Assembly (NCBI GenBank): GCA_023229175.1
Contig: JALNZV010000034.1
Coordinates: forward strand, 1-18,163
From: Tissierellaceae bacterium
GTDB taxonomy: Bacteria > Bacillota > Clostridia > Tissierellales > Tissierellaceae
Direction of reading: 5' to 3'
Length of the DNA: 18,163 nt
Shown: piece after piece, positions 7,261 through 14,533 of the stretch
Layout: each line of letters opens with the position of its first letter
Numbering within the stretch: the first letter of the stretch is position 1
Notes under the pieces: model-generated
The model's database searches: none
Seen by the model: the letters and a program-made list of their open reading frames with translations, nothing else
Told to the model about the DNA's origin: nothing
Position numbers and translations under genes: made by a program

Positions 7261-7587
7261 TTAAGTCGTATATTTCTCTAGCATCGATTTTATACTATAT
7301 GCAAAATCGTCGCCAGCACCCCAATCGAATCCAAACAAGAGGCCCTTGGAGCTGCCTGCAGCAATGGATTTTACATTTGTTTTCCCTTTGCTATTATCTA
7401 TTATTACCGTCAAAGCTGCCCTGTTTTCAGCGCGAAAATAGTATTTTTCAAATACTAGTATACATACTGATTTCCCATCTCCCAAATCGATTGTTTCCTC
7501 GTGGAGTAGGTCTGCATTTTGATTTCTCTTTACTATATTTAGTGCTTCTACTGGACTGATATTTACAGAAAAGCTATATTTGCTCAT
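7261..7587 (-). CDS. DUF6054-like small protein
   Basis: The 108-residue product is a small soluble protein with no membrane segment. It resembles the DUF6054 family of Firmicutes, whose function is unknown: an N-terminal M-S-K-Y-S-F-S-V-N, a central strand with C-I-L-V-F-E-K-Y-Y-F, and a C-terminal G-S-S-K-G-L-L-F-G-F-D-W-G-A-G-D block leading into an amphipathic helix. The family assignment is from memory of pattern and is moderate. The frame can be read back to a TTG at 7605, but that start would place the ribosome site AAAGGAG inside the coding region. The ATG at 7585-7587, eight bases after AAAGGAG, is therefore the start. It sits 21 bases downstream of the P1 peptidase gene within the same run of genes. 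Confidence 0.75.
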   Translation of the reverse strand: MSKYSFSVNISPVEALNIVKRNQNADLLHEETIDLGDGKSVCILVFEKYYFRAENRAALTVIIDNSKGKTNVKSIAAGSSKGLLFGFDWGAGDDFAYSIKSMLEKYTT

Positions 7588-7608
7588 AAGTACTGCTCCT
7601 TTCAATAA

Positions 7609-8646
7609 TTAGATTAAATCCTTGAGAGAATGGATTTTTCTCCCCTTTCTATCTTCACTGCTATCTGCACATATTAGGGAGTTTAGGACTGCTTCTTCCG
7701 CAGCCTCTACAGTAGCCTTAAATACCTTGTCTAGCTTGTTTTCATTTATTACCCTTATATCTATTATATCACTTTCCTCATAATGTTTTATCTTGTTGGC
7801 AGTTGAAAATCCAATTGCTATTTCACCGCTTCCATTTCCCGTATAACTACCAGTCCTGGCCAATCCAGGGTAAACCCTTTTAACTACCCTTTTTAATTGC
7901 CTAGATGATAAAGGTATATCAGTTGCCAATACTATGATTATGGAACCTTTTTCCTCTGTATTTTCTATTGCATCGACTTTATCCACTAACTTTGGTCCTA
8001 AATGTTCTCCATTTAATATAAAGTCCTTCATGGAGCCGAAATTGCTCAAGACTAAAATACCTACTGTATATGTATCCCCATCTAATTCTATTAGTCTCGA
8101 TGAAGAACCTATGCCTCCTTTAAGTCCATAACATATCATACCTGTGCCAGCCCCGACATTTCCTTCTTTTAATTGGATATTACAATTTTCAATGGCCTCA
8201 TATATATCTTCTTCCCTTACGCGGAGTCCTCTGATGTCGTTTATTTGACCGTCGTTGCATTCGCCGATTACGGGGTTTACTGTGCCTGTACTGTCTCCTA
8301 TATCTTCATTATTTCCAATCATGTATTTTACTAGGGCATCATAGGCTGTGCCTACGCTTAATGTGTTTGTAAGGATAATTGGAGTTTCAATGGTGCCTAG
8401 TTCCTCAATCTGAATTAACCCAGTAGATTTCCCAAATCCATTGATTACATGGCATGCTCCAATTAGTTTTTCCTTAAATATATTGCCTTCATGGGGCAAT
8501 ATTGCCGTAACTCCTGTTTTTATATTTTTCTTATCTAAAGTTTTGTGGCCCACTTTTACTCCCTTTACATCTGTTATTGAATTATTCTCTCCAATTGGGA
8601 AGCTTCCTATTTTTATTCCATATTCCCTAATCTTTTTATTTCCCAT
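7609..8646 (-). CDS. P1 family (DmpA-type) self-cleaving peptidase
   Basis: The 345-residue product belongs to the P1/S58 peptidase family of N-terminal nucleophile hydrolases, which includes the D-aminopeptidase DmpA and the beta-peptidyl aminopeptidases. The proenzyme cuts itself before the nucleophilic serine. Here the expected junction is Gly234-Ser235 in E-K-G-S-I-I-I-V-L-A-T-D, matching the start of the DmpA beta chain. Other conserved parts are T-N-T-L-S-V-G (93-99), G-N-V-G-A-G-T-G-M (162-170), K-G-G-I-G-S-S-S-R (176-184), and G-L-A-R-T-G-S-Y-T-G-N-G-S-G-E (261-275). No signal peptide is seen, so it is cytoplasmic. AGGAGGG precedes the ATG by six bases. It heads the four-gene run ending with the sirtuin. 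Natural substrates, probably small peptides or amides, cannot be named from sequence. Confidence 0.9.
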   Translation of the reverse strand: MGNKKIREYGIKIGSFPIGENNSITDVKGVKVGHKTLDKKNIKTGVTAILPHEGNIFKEKLIGACHVINGFGKSTGLIQIEELGTIETPIILTNTLSVGTAYDALVKYMIGNNEDIGDSTGTVNPVIGECNDGQINDIRGLRVREEDIYEAIENCNIQLKEGNVGAGTGMICYGLKGGIGSSSRLIELDGDTYTVGILVLSNFGSMKDFILNGEHLGPKLVDKVDAIENTEEKGSIIIVLATDIPLSSRQLKRVVKRVYPGLARTGSYTGNGSGEIAIGFSTANKIKHYEESDIIDIRVINENKLDKVFKATVEAAEEAVLNSLICADSSEDRKGRKIHSLKDLI

Positions 8647-8776
8647 TTACAACCCTCCTGCCTATTTAGGAAAACAATCAAAATCCAACGTTCTCAGTTT
8701 CATCCCATAAAGTTCTACAGCTCCTGCAAATGTTCACTTGTGAATTTTTATTGTTTTTATCATGAAAGATGTTTTG

Positions 8777-8804
8777 TTGCCTTAACCATATGATACAATA
8801 TAAT
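8777..8804 (+). promoter_or_regulatory. promoter of sfsA
   Basis: TTGCCT (8777-8782), a 16-base spacer and a perfect TATAAT (8799-8804) point to sfsA, whose ATG is 87 bases further on. The -35 is a 4/6 match, so the call rests mainly on the -10. Confidence 0.55.
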
Positions 8805-8808
8805 ATAT

Positions 8809-8822
8809 AATTTGTACAAATT
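8809..8822. promoter_or_regulatory. palindrome at the sfsA start site, possible operator
   Basis: AATTTGTACAAATT is a perfect 14-base palindrome beginning five bases after the -10 box of the sfsA promoter, covering the likely transcription start. Its position suits a repressor site, but no regulator gene is next to it. AT-rich palindromes also arise by chance. Confidence 0.35.
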
Positions 8823-8890
8823 TTTGTCTCTAAATTTACAAAATGGAGTGGAAAAGTAATAGAACATAAATAAATAGACGAGGAGAAGAT

Positions 8891-9580
8891 ATGAGATATA
8901 AAAAGATGATTGAAGGCGTTTTTTTAAAAAGACCAAATAGGTTTATCGCCCATGTTTTAATAAATGGCATAGAAGAAATTGCACATGTAAAGAATACGGG
9001 AAGGTGTGCAGAGCTTTTGATTCCAGGTGCTAAAATTTTATTGGAGGATGCTTCGGATAACCCCAATAGAAAGACAAAATACTCTTTGATTTCAGTATGG
9101 AAGGGAGATATGCTAGTCAACATGGATTCTCAGGTGCCCAATGCAGTTGTTGCCCATGCACTAAAGGAAAACAAAATAGAGGGATTTAAAGATCTTGTAA
9201 AGGTTAAAAGAGAGGTCACCTTTGGACAGTCTAGGTACGACATATATTTCGAAACCCATGGTGAAAAGGGGTTTATAGAGGTCAAAGGGGTTACTTTAGA
9301 AAAAGACGGTATAGCCATGTTCCCAGACGCCCCAACTGAAAGGGGCTCCAAGCATGCCTTGGAAATGGTCAAAGCCATAGAAGAAGGCTATACTGGCATA
9401 ATATTTTTCCTGATACAAATGAAGGGGCCAGGGTCCTTTAGACTCAATTCTGAAATGGACCAAAAGTTTTCGGAGTCTGTAAAATACGCCGTAAATAATG
9501 GTGTAAGGGTATTGGTTTACGATTCTATTGTGGGAAAAGAAACTATCGAAATAGGAAAGCCCATAGAATTTATACCTTAG
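8891..9580 (+). CDS. sfsA: SfsA family DNA/RNA nuclease
   Basis: The 229-residue product is a full-length SfsA protein. The family was first named for sugar fermentation stimulation in E. coli, and is now described as an N-terminal OB-like nucleic-acid-binding domain with a C-terminal PD-(D/E)xK-type nuclease domain. The N-terminal part has R-P-N-R-F-I-A-H-V and H-V-K-N-T-G-R-C-A-E-L-L-I-P-G (about 15-46). The nuclease core appears in S-R-Y-D-I-Y-F-E followed by G-F-I-E-V-K-G-V-T (about 115-136), giving the acidic and lysine residues. P-D-A-P-T-E-R-G-x-K-H follows near 146-155, a family signature. GAGGAGA precedes the ATG. It is alone on its strand, divergent from the P1 peptidase gene and convergent with ileS. 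Its physiological role is still unclear. Confidence 0.95.
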   Translation: MRYKKMIEGVFLKRPNRFIAHVLINGIEEIAHVKNTGRCAELLIPGAKILLEDASDNPNRKTKYSLISVWKGDMLVNMDSQVPNAVVAHALKENKIEGFKDLVKVKREVTFGQSRYDIYFETHGEKGFIEVKGVTLEKDGIAMFPDAPTERGSKHALEMVKAIEEGYTGIIFFLIQMKGPGSFRLNSEMDQKFSESVKYAVNNGVRVLVYDSIVGKETIEIGKPIEFIP

Positions 9581-9584
9581 TCGC

Positions 9585-9617
9585 AAATAGGTAGATGGAT
9601 TTACCATCTACCTATTT
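9585..9617. terminator. terminator between convergent sfsA and ileS
   Basis: A 14-base perfect stem pairs 9585-9598 with 9604-9617 around a five-base loop. The last stem bases run into TTTTTATAG on the plus strand, an adequate U tract for sfsA. On the minus strand the arm is followed only by TTTGCGA, so termination of ileS there may be weaker. It begins four bases after the sfsA stop. Confidence 0.85.
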
Positions 9618-9627
9618 TTATAGTTTA

Positions 9628-12600
9628 TTAAGCTTTTATTTTCTCCAATTTTACACCAGTCATTTGCCCATTTAAGTCCTGAGCTTCTAGGCTCTCGTCC
9701 TTTACACGTTCAATGTTTATGGCTAAAGTCTCCGACTTGATAAACTCTTCATGGCTATCTACTGCATTTTTGATTTCATCGCTGCCATCATAGAAAATAT
9801 TTATATTGTCAAGAACTTCGTAGCCATTATTCTTTCTCATTTGCTGTACCTTGGATACAAATTCCCTAGCGTAGCCCTCATTGATTAGTTCTGGAGTCAA
9901 TGTAGTGTCTAGGATTACAAAGAGATTATCTTCCATGGCAACGTCAAATCCTTCTTTTGCAGATATAGTCACCAAGACATAGTCTTTTAGAATTTCTGTA
10001 TCTTCTCCGTCTAAATTTAATACGATAGTCTCAGCTCTGTCAAACTTCTCTACAATTTCTCGTGCATTTAATTCACTCAGAGCTTTGCCAAAGGATTTAA
10101 TCTTTTTACCCAATATAGAGCCTGCAACCTTAAAGTTTGGTTTCAGGGAGTAATTCATAAATTGAGATAAGTCTCTTTCAAATACGACTTCTTTTACATT
10201 CAGCTCTTCTTTTATAAGTGGCACTAAATCCTTAATTATGTCCTCGTATTTCCCATCTACAACTACTTCATTGAGTGGCTGCCTTACCTTGATTCTGACG
10301 GATTCCCTTGAAGCACGACCAAGTCCTACTAAATCCCTCACCAAGTCCATTTTTTCCTCTAAAGCCTTGTCAACTAAATCCATATTGGACTTTGGATAAT
10401 AGCTTAGGTGGACAGATTCTTCACCTGTCAGCTTTTGATATATTTCCTCGGAAATAAATGGTACAAATGGAGCTACTAATTTACATACTCCAACGAGAAT
10501 TTCATATGTGGTATTATATACTGCTTTTTTGTCGTCATCTAATTCAGTTGACCAAAATCTTCTCCTATTTCTCCTTATATACCAGTTGGATAGGTCTTCT
10601 ATTACAAATTCTTGAATTGCCCTGACTACCTTTGTCAATTCAAATATATCCATATCTTCATTTGCATTTTCCACTAAGGTATTGTATTTAGAAAGTATCC
10701 ATTTATCTATTTCTGGCCTATCCACATAGTCTACAAAGAATTCCCTAGGATCCACCTCATCTGTATTGGCATAGAGGGAGAAGAAATTGTAAACATTTCG
10801 TATGGATCTAAAGAATTTACTTTCTACTTCCCTTAGGCCGTCCTCATCAAATTTCGTTGGAGTCCAAGGTGGTGATACGTACATCAAATACCATCTCAAA
10901 ACATCAGCACCGTATTTGTCGAATAAATCGAAGGGGTCTACTGTATTTCCCCTAGACTTAGACATCTTCTTTCCGTCCTTGTCTAGTACTAAATCGTTTA
11001 CTAGTACATTTTTGTAGGGTGACTTACCTGCCACAAATGTGGATATGGCTATCAGTGAGTAGAACCAACCCCTAGTCTGGTCAATACCTTCATTTATAAA
11101 GTCTGCTGGGAATAGCTCATCATAGAAATTTTCCTCGTTTTCAAAAGGGTAATGGTGTTGAGCAAAAGGCATGGCACCGCTGTCAAACCATACATCTATG
11201 ACGTCTTTTTCTCTGGTCATTGTACCGCCGCATTTATCACATTTTATATGGACCTGGTCTACATAGGGTCTGTGAAGCTCTATGGACTCATCTATATCTT
11301 CAATTGCCCTATCTGCCAATTCTTTTCTCGATCCTATGCTGTCTACATGGCCGCAATCGTCACATCTCCATATTGGAAGGGGTGTACCCCAATACCTGGC
11401 TCTAGATATAGCCCAGTCGTTTATGTTTTCCAACCAGTTTCCAAATCTTTTTTCCCCCACAAAGGAAGGATACCAGTCTACGCTGTTGTTGTTCTCTACA
11501 AGTTTGTCTTTTAGCTTTGTCATCTCTATATACCAAGAGGGCTTAGCATAGTATAATAAAGGTGTCTTACATCTCCAGCAATGGGGATAATTGTGGTCTA
11601 CCTTTTCCTTTTTAAACAGTTTCCCTTCTTCTCTAAGCCATTTTATAATATCTGGGTCCGCATCCATTACAAACATGCCTTTCCATATGGTGTCTGTGAA
11701 TTTGCCTTCCTCAGATACTGGCTGAACTACTGGAAGCCCATATTTCATACCTGTATTGTAGTCGTCTTCACCAAATGCAGGGGCAGTATGGACTATTCCC
11801 GTACCATCCTCTACGGTGACGTAATCGGCCAATGTGACGAAAAACGCTTTTTTATCTACGTCGATAAATGGAATTAACTGCTCATATTCTATATGCTCCA
11901 AAGCTGTGCCAGGCATTTCCTCCAATACTTGGTAATCCTCCCCCAGCACCTTATCTGCTAAAACTTTGGCTAGATAATATACTTCATCATTTTGTTTAAC
12001 CTTTACATAAGCTACATCTGCATTCACTGTCAATGCAACATTTGATGGAAGGGTCCAGGGAGTTGTGGTCCAGGCCAAGAAGTACTCGTCTTTGTCTTTT
12101 AGCTTAAATTTTGCGACTACGGTCTCAGTCTTTATTTCTTCATAACCTTGGGCTACCTCGTGGGTTGCCAGTCCAGTACCGCATCTTGAACAATAGGGTA
12201 GAATTTTGTGACCCTCATATATATAACCTTCTTTAAAAAACTTATCTAATATCCACCATACAGATTCGATATAGTCGTTTTCCAAAGTAATGTATGGATT
12301 ATCCAAGTCTATTAGATATGCCATCCTTTCGGTCATTTCTCTCCACAGTTTTTCGTATTGAAATACGGATTCTTTACATTGCTCGTTGAATTCCTTTATT
12401 CCATAGGTCTCAATATCCTGTTTGTTGTGAAGACCTAGTTTCTTCTCCACCTCTATTTCCACTGGAAGCCCGTGGGTATCCCATCCTGCTTTTCTCTTAA
12501 CTTGATAGCCCTGCATAGTCTTGTATCTGCATGTCAGGTCCTTTAATGTCCTTGCCATTACATGATGTATCCCTGGCTTTCCGTTAGCTGTTGGAGGCCC

Positions 12601-12747
12601 CTCATAAAATATGTAGGGTTTCTTTGCATCCCTAGTGGTTACAGACCTATGAAGCAAATCTATCTCTTTCCAGTACTCACTTATGCCTTGTTCTCTCTGA
12701 TTTACTGGTTCATTTGATAATTGATTGAACTTTTTCAATTTTTTCAT
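9628..12747 (-). CDS. ileS: isoleucyl-tRNA synthetase, eukaryote-like IleS2 type
   Basis: The 1039-residue enzyme charges tRNA-Ile. It is a class I synthetase with K-M-S-K-S at 594-598 and an inserted editing domain (roughly 190-400) carrying T-T-T-P-W-T-L-P-S-N and G-T-G-I-V-H-T-A-P-A-F-G-E-D-D. Cysteine pairs occur at 186/189, 390/393, 462/465 and 503/506. The length, the P-P-T-A-N-G-K-P-G lead-in and the absence of a C-terminal zinc module like that of standard IleS1 (about 930 residues) place it in the IleS2 clade. The HxGH signature is replaced by G-I-H-H at 59-62. IleS2 enzymes resist mupirocin, and the GxHH form is reported to be hyper-resistant. Expression is set by the T-box leader. 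The GAGAGG ribosome site touches the ATG at 12745-12747, so the TTG three codons later is an alternative start. It lies alone between its own leader and the sfsA terminator. Confidence 0.95.
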   Translation of the reverse strand: MKKLKKFNQLSNEPVNQREQGISEYWKEIDLLHRSVTTRDAKKPYIFYEGPPTANGKPGIHHVMARTLKDLTCRYKTMQGYQVKRKAGWDTHGLPVEIEVEKKLGLHNKQDIETYGIKEFNEQCKESVFQYEKLWREMTERMAYLIDLDNPYITLENDYIESVWWILDKFFKEGYIYEGHKILPYCSRCGTGLATHEVAQGYEEIKTETVVAKFKLKDKDEYFLAWTTTPWTLPSNVALTVNADVAYVKVKQNDEVYYLAKVLADKVLGEDYQVLEEMPGTALEHIEYEQLIPFIDVDKKAFFVTLADYVTVEDGTGIVHTAPAFGEDDYNTGMKYGLPVVQPVSEEGKFTDTIWKGMFVMDADPDIIKWLREEGKLFKKEKVDHNYPHCWRCKTPLLYYAKPSWYIEMTKLKDKLVENNNSVDWYPSFVGEKRFGNWLENINDWAISRARYWGTPLPIWRCDDCGHVDSIGSRKELADRAIEDIDESIELHRPYVDQVHIKCDKCGGTMTREKDVIDVWFDSGAMPFAQHHYPFENEENFYDELFPADFINEGIDQTRGWFYSLIAISTFVAGKSPYKNVLVNDLVLDKDGKKMSKSRGNTVDPFDLFDKYGADVLRWYLMYVSPPWTPTKFDEDGLREVESKFFRSIRNVYNFFSLYANTDEVDPREFFVDYVDRPEIDKWILSKYNTLVENANEDMDIFELTKVVRAIQEFVIEDLSNWYIRRNRRRFWSTELDDDKKAVYNTTYEILVGVCKLVAPFVPFISEEIYQKLTGEESVHLSYYPKSNMDLVDKALEEKMDLVRDLVGLGRASRESVRIKVRQPLNEVVVDGKYEDIIKDLVPLIKEELNVKEVVFERDLSQFMNYSLKPNFKVAGSILGKKIKSFGKALSELNAREIVEKFDRAETIVLNLDGEDTEILKDYVLVTISAKEGFDVAMEDNLFVILDTTLTPELINEGYAREFVSKVQQMRKNNGYEVLDNINIFYDGSDEIKNAVDSHEEFIKSETLAINIERVKDESLEAQDLNGQMTGVKLEKIKA

Positions 12748-12759
12748 CCTCTCATAAAT

Positions 12760-12788
12760 AATAAATCCCTAAGTCTTAGACTTAGGGA
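12760..12788 (-). terminator. T-box terminator hairpin ahead of ileS
   Basis: On the minus strand TCCCTAAGTC and GACTTAGGGA form a ten-base stem around TAA, followed by a T-rich run (TTTATTATTT). It lies right after the T-box sequence, as expected for the alternative to the antiterminator, and about 13 bases before the ileS start. Confidence 0.9.
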
Positions 12789-13007
12789 CGAAATTTCCGC
12801 GGTACCACCCAAATTACAAAAAACACGTAAATGTTTTTTGTCGCTTAATGGTTGTAACGGTAACACCGTAATGCCTTACTCCATTTCAGGCATTATGCTC
12901 AAAGGCGATTTTCACAAAGGGGTCTTAATAATCTTCCACCGTATGATTATTTCTCTATAATAAACCTAACTTTGCTACTGTCCTTATCACAGCACTTTTT
13001 TCATTTG
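12766..13007 (-). promoter_or_regulatory. T-box riboswitch (isoleucine) controlling ileS
   Basis: The leader contains the T-box core GGGTGGTACCGCGG on the minus strand (12797-12810), followed by the terminator hairpin. The 5' part starts with a GATAAGGACAGTAG-like stem I base. The specifier lies in GTGAAAATCGCC, where ATC at 12907-12909 reads as an isoleucine codon, in agreement with the gene downstream. Uncharged tRNA-Ile would pair with both the specifier and the T-box bulge and favour the antiterminator, turning on ileS when isoleucine is short. The leader is about 240 bases, with a long apical hairpin around 12830-12900. The start near 13007 is inferred from the promoter. Confidence 0.93.
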
Positions 13008-13013
13008 TATTAT

Positions 13014-13043
13014 AATATACCCTATTTTGCAATAACTTGTCAA
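13014..13043 (-). promoter_or_regulatory. promoter of the ileS leader
   Basis: A perfect TTGACA (13038-13043), an 18-base spacer and TATATT (13014-13019) lie on the minus strand directly before the T-box leader. A TATAAT also occurs five bases nearer, but at a spacing (23) too long for this -35. Confidence 0.7.
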
Positions 13044-13065
13044 GTATTAATTGGGATGCAATATT

Positions 13066-13200
13066 CTAATGGTGATTAAATGCGATAAAAATATAAATTA
13101 GTCCCATGAAAATGTAAAGCTCAGAAATATGTGTAAAATAGTATAATATATATGCAGCCCCCAATAATATATAGGGTATGTTTATCTTTTTCAAATCCAC
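13066..13200 (-). CDS. very small two-helix membrane protein, unknown
   Basis: This short open frame would encode 44 residues from the GTG at 13198-13200, or 47 from the GTG at 13207-13209. The later GTG is preferred because a GGGGG ribosome site lies eight bases ahead of it. The product has a short charged start (D-L-K-K-I-N), then two hydrophobic stretches, I-P-Y-I-L-L-G-A-A-Y-I-L-Y-Y-F and L-Y-I-F-M-G-L-I-Y-I-F-I-A-F, joined by T-H-I-S-E and ending N-H-H. It follows the SAF dehydrogenase gene by about 31 bases with no terminator, so it is probably the last gene of that transcript. I know no family for it. The ribosome site, the helix pattern and the gene-sized gap support it, but an AT-rich chance frame cannot be excluded. 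Confidence 0.5.
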   Translation of the reverse strand: MDLKKINIPYILLGAAYILYYFTHISELYIFMGLIYIFIAFNHH

Positions 13201-13231
13201 GTCTTCCACCCCCTTTGAATTCCAGTCCAAA

Positions 13232-14515
13232 TTAATTTCCCTGACTTTTCCTTAAATTATAAATCTCAGTTGTTCTATCTAAATCTACCATATCGTAGGT
13301 AATTAGCTGACCTTTTTTAATATCCCTCGTTACAATTGCCTTATGGTTAATAAGGCCTATGGGGACTAGTTTCTTGTCCTTCGCCTCTTCATAGGGGTAT
13401 ATTTTCCCCAGAGTAGTATATTCTCCAATGCCATCTAAATTTTCGCCCCTCTTTAAGTCTTTTTTTGCCACAGCAACCACTTCTGCTATGGGATAATCAT
13501 AAAGGGGTGCTATGGTGGCTTCTTTGTCAAAATATGCTTTTGCTATGGATATGGGCGTCTCCAAACTAGTCAAATGATATGGTCTATATAGGACATAGTT
13601 GGGCCCGTCCCCCATTTTTAAGAATTTCATCTCCCTGTGAACTTGAGGAAGGGAAGTAGTCACAATTACAAAGACTCCTGGGGCTATTCCATGAGCATAG
13701 TCTACTATACCGTATTTATTTAAAATTCCTCCATTCTCCTTAAGGCTATATACTTTTGGCAATTGGTCTACAGTAGTGCTGGGACCATGACCACCAGGTA
13801 TATCTGGTGTAAATCCAGTACTATTTGCCATGGCTGCCATTTCTACCATGGTATTGGTCCCATCTACAAAGGATGCCAACCTCAATGGCTTTAAACCAGA
13901 TTCTAAGGCCCTATCTCTTACGCTGTCGGGAGTGGCATCATAGTCCATTGGATTGTTTTTACCCTTTCCAATTGCCAATACTTCAAATCCAGTGGCCTTG
14001 GCAAAATCGAATATCTCCTTTACTGCACCTGGTTCATCTCCTGCCGTTCCAGTATATACGACTCCCATTTCCTTTGCCATCTTGTTTAGTATTGGACCAA
14101 CGACCACATCTGCCTCTATATTGAGCATAACCACGTGTTTCCTATTTTCAATGGCCTCAGATGCTATAATTGCCCCTGTATTTGGCACACCTGTTGCATC
14201 TACTATTACATCTGTTAAGTTGGATTTTGTAGCAAGCTCTAAGTCATCGCAAATTACATATTTTTTCTTTTCCATTGCCAAATTTATATCACTTAATTTA
14301 TTGGCTATTACTATATCTTCTCTGGGAATTCCCCCCAAGGTATAAGCTTCCATAGCATCTGATATTTTGTTGCTGACTACTATGGATGGTTTCATTCCTT
14401 TTACCAGCATCATTTGGCTTACCATGCCTTTGCCCATTAGGCCCGCCCCTATTATGGCGACTTCTATATTTTTATGTTTCTCTTCAAGTTCCATTAACTT
14501 TCTATTTATGCCCAT
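13232..14515 (-). CDS. COG4091-type NAD(P)-binding oxidoreductase with SAF domain
   Basis: The 427-residue product has an N-terminal Rossmann fold (V-A-I-I-G-A-G-L-M-G-K-G, residues 19-30) related to homoserine dehydrogenase, with D-A-T-G-V-P-N-T-G at 106-114 and G-T-A-G-D-E-P-G-A near 156-164. A C-terminal SAF domain (about 350-420) follows, with V-A-V-A-K-K-D-L-K-R-G-E-N-L and T-R-D-I-K-K-G-Q-L-I-T-Y. SAF domains also occur in sugar-acid dehydratases and sialate synthases. COG4091 members are often called homoserine dehydrogenase, but that activity is doubtful because the usual catalytic domain is not evident, and some relatives sit in sugar-acid pathways. No substrate is apparent here, as the neighbours are a flavoprotein and a tiny membrane protein. 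GAGGATAAAT precedes the ATG. The 18-base gap after the flavoprotein gene points to one operon. Confidence 0.85.
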   Translation of the reverse strand: MGINRKLMELEEKHKNIEVAIIGAGLMGKGMVSQMMLVKGMKPSIVVSNKISDAMEAYTLGGIPREDIVIANKLSDINLAMEKKKYVICDDLELATKSNLTDVIVDATGVPNTGAIIASEAIENRKHVVMLNIEADVVVGPILNKMAKEMGVVYTGTAGDEPGAVKEIFDFAKATGFEVLAIGKGKNNPMDYDATPDSVRDRALESGLKPLRLASFVDGTNTMVEMAAMANSTGFTPDIPGGHGPSTTVDQLPKVYSLKENGGILNKYGIVDYAHGIAPGVFVIVTTSLPQVHREMKFLKMGDGPNYVLYRPYHLTSLETPISIAKAYFDKEATIAPLYDYPIAEVVAVAKKDLKRGENLDGIGEYTTLGKIYPYEEAKDKKLVPIGLINHKAIVTRDIKKGQLITYDMVDLDRTTEIYNLRKSQGN

Positions 14516-14533
14516 ATTTATCCTCGCTTTTCT

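Noticed and set aside
7011..7559. Plus-strand frame of 182 codons opposite the genes for the 209-residue protein and the DUF6054-like protein
   Set aside because: It spans two well supported minus-strand genes and their intergenic ribosome site, and its composition looks like a reverse-complement shadow.
7588..7605. TTG start giving a 114-residue DUF6054-like protein
   Set aside because: The six extra codons are made of the AAAGGAG ribosome site of the ATG at 7585-7587.
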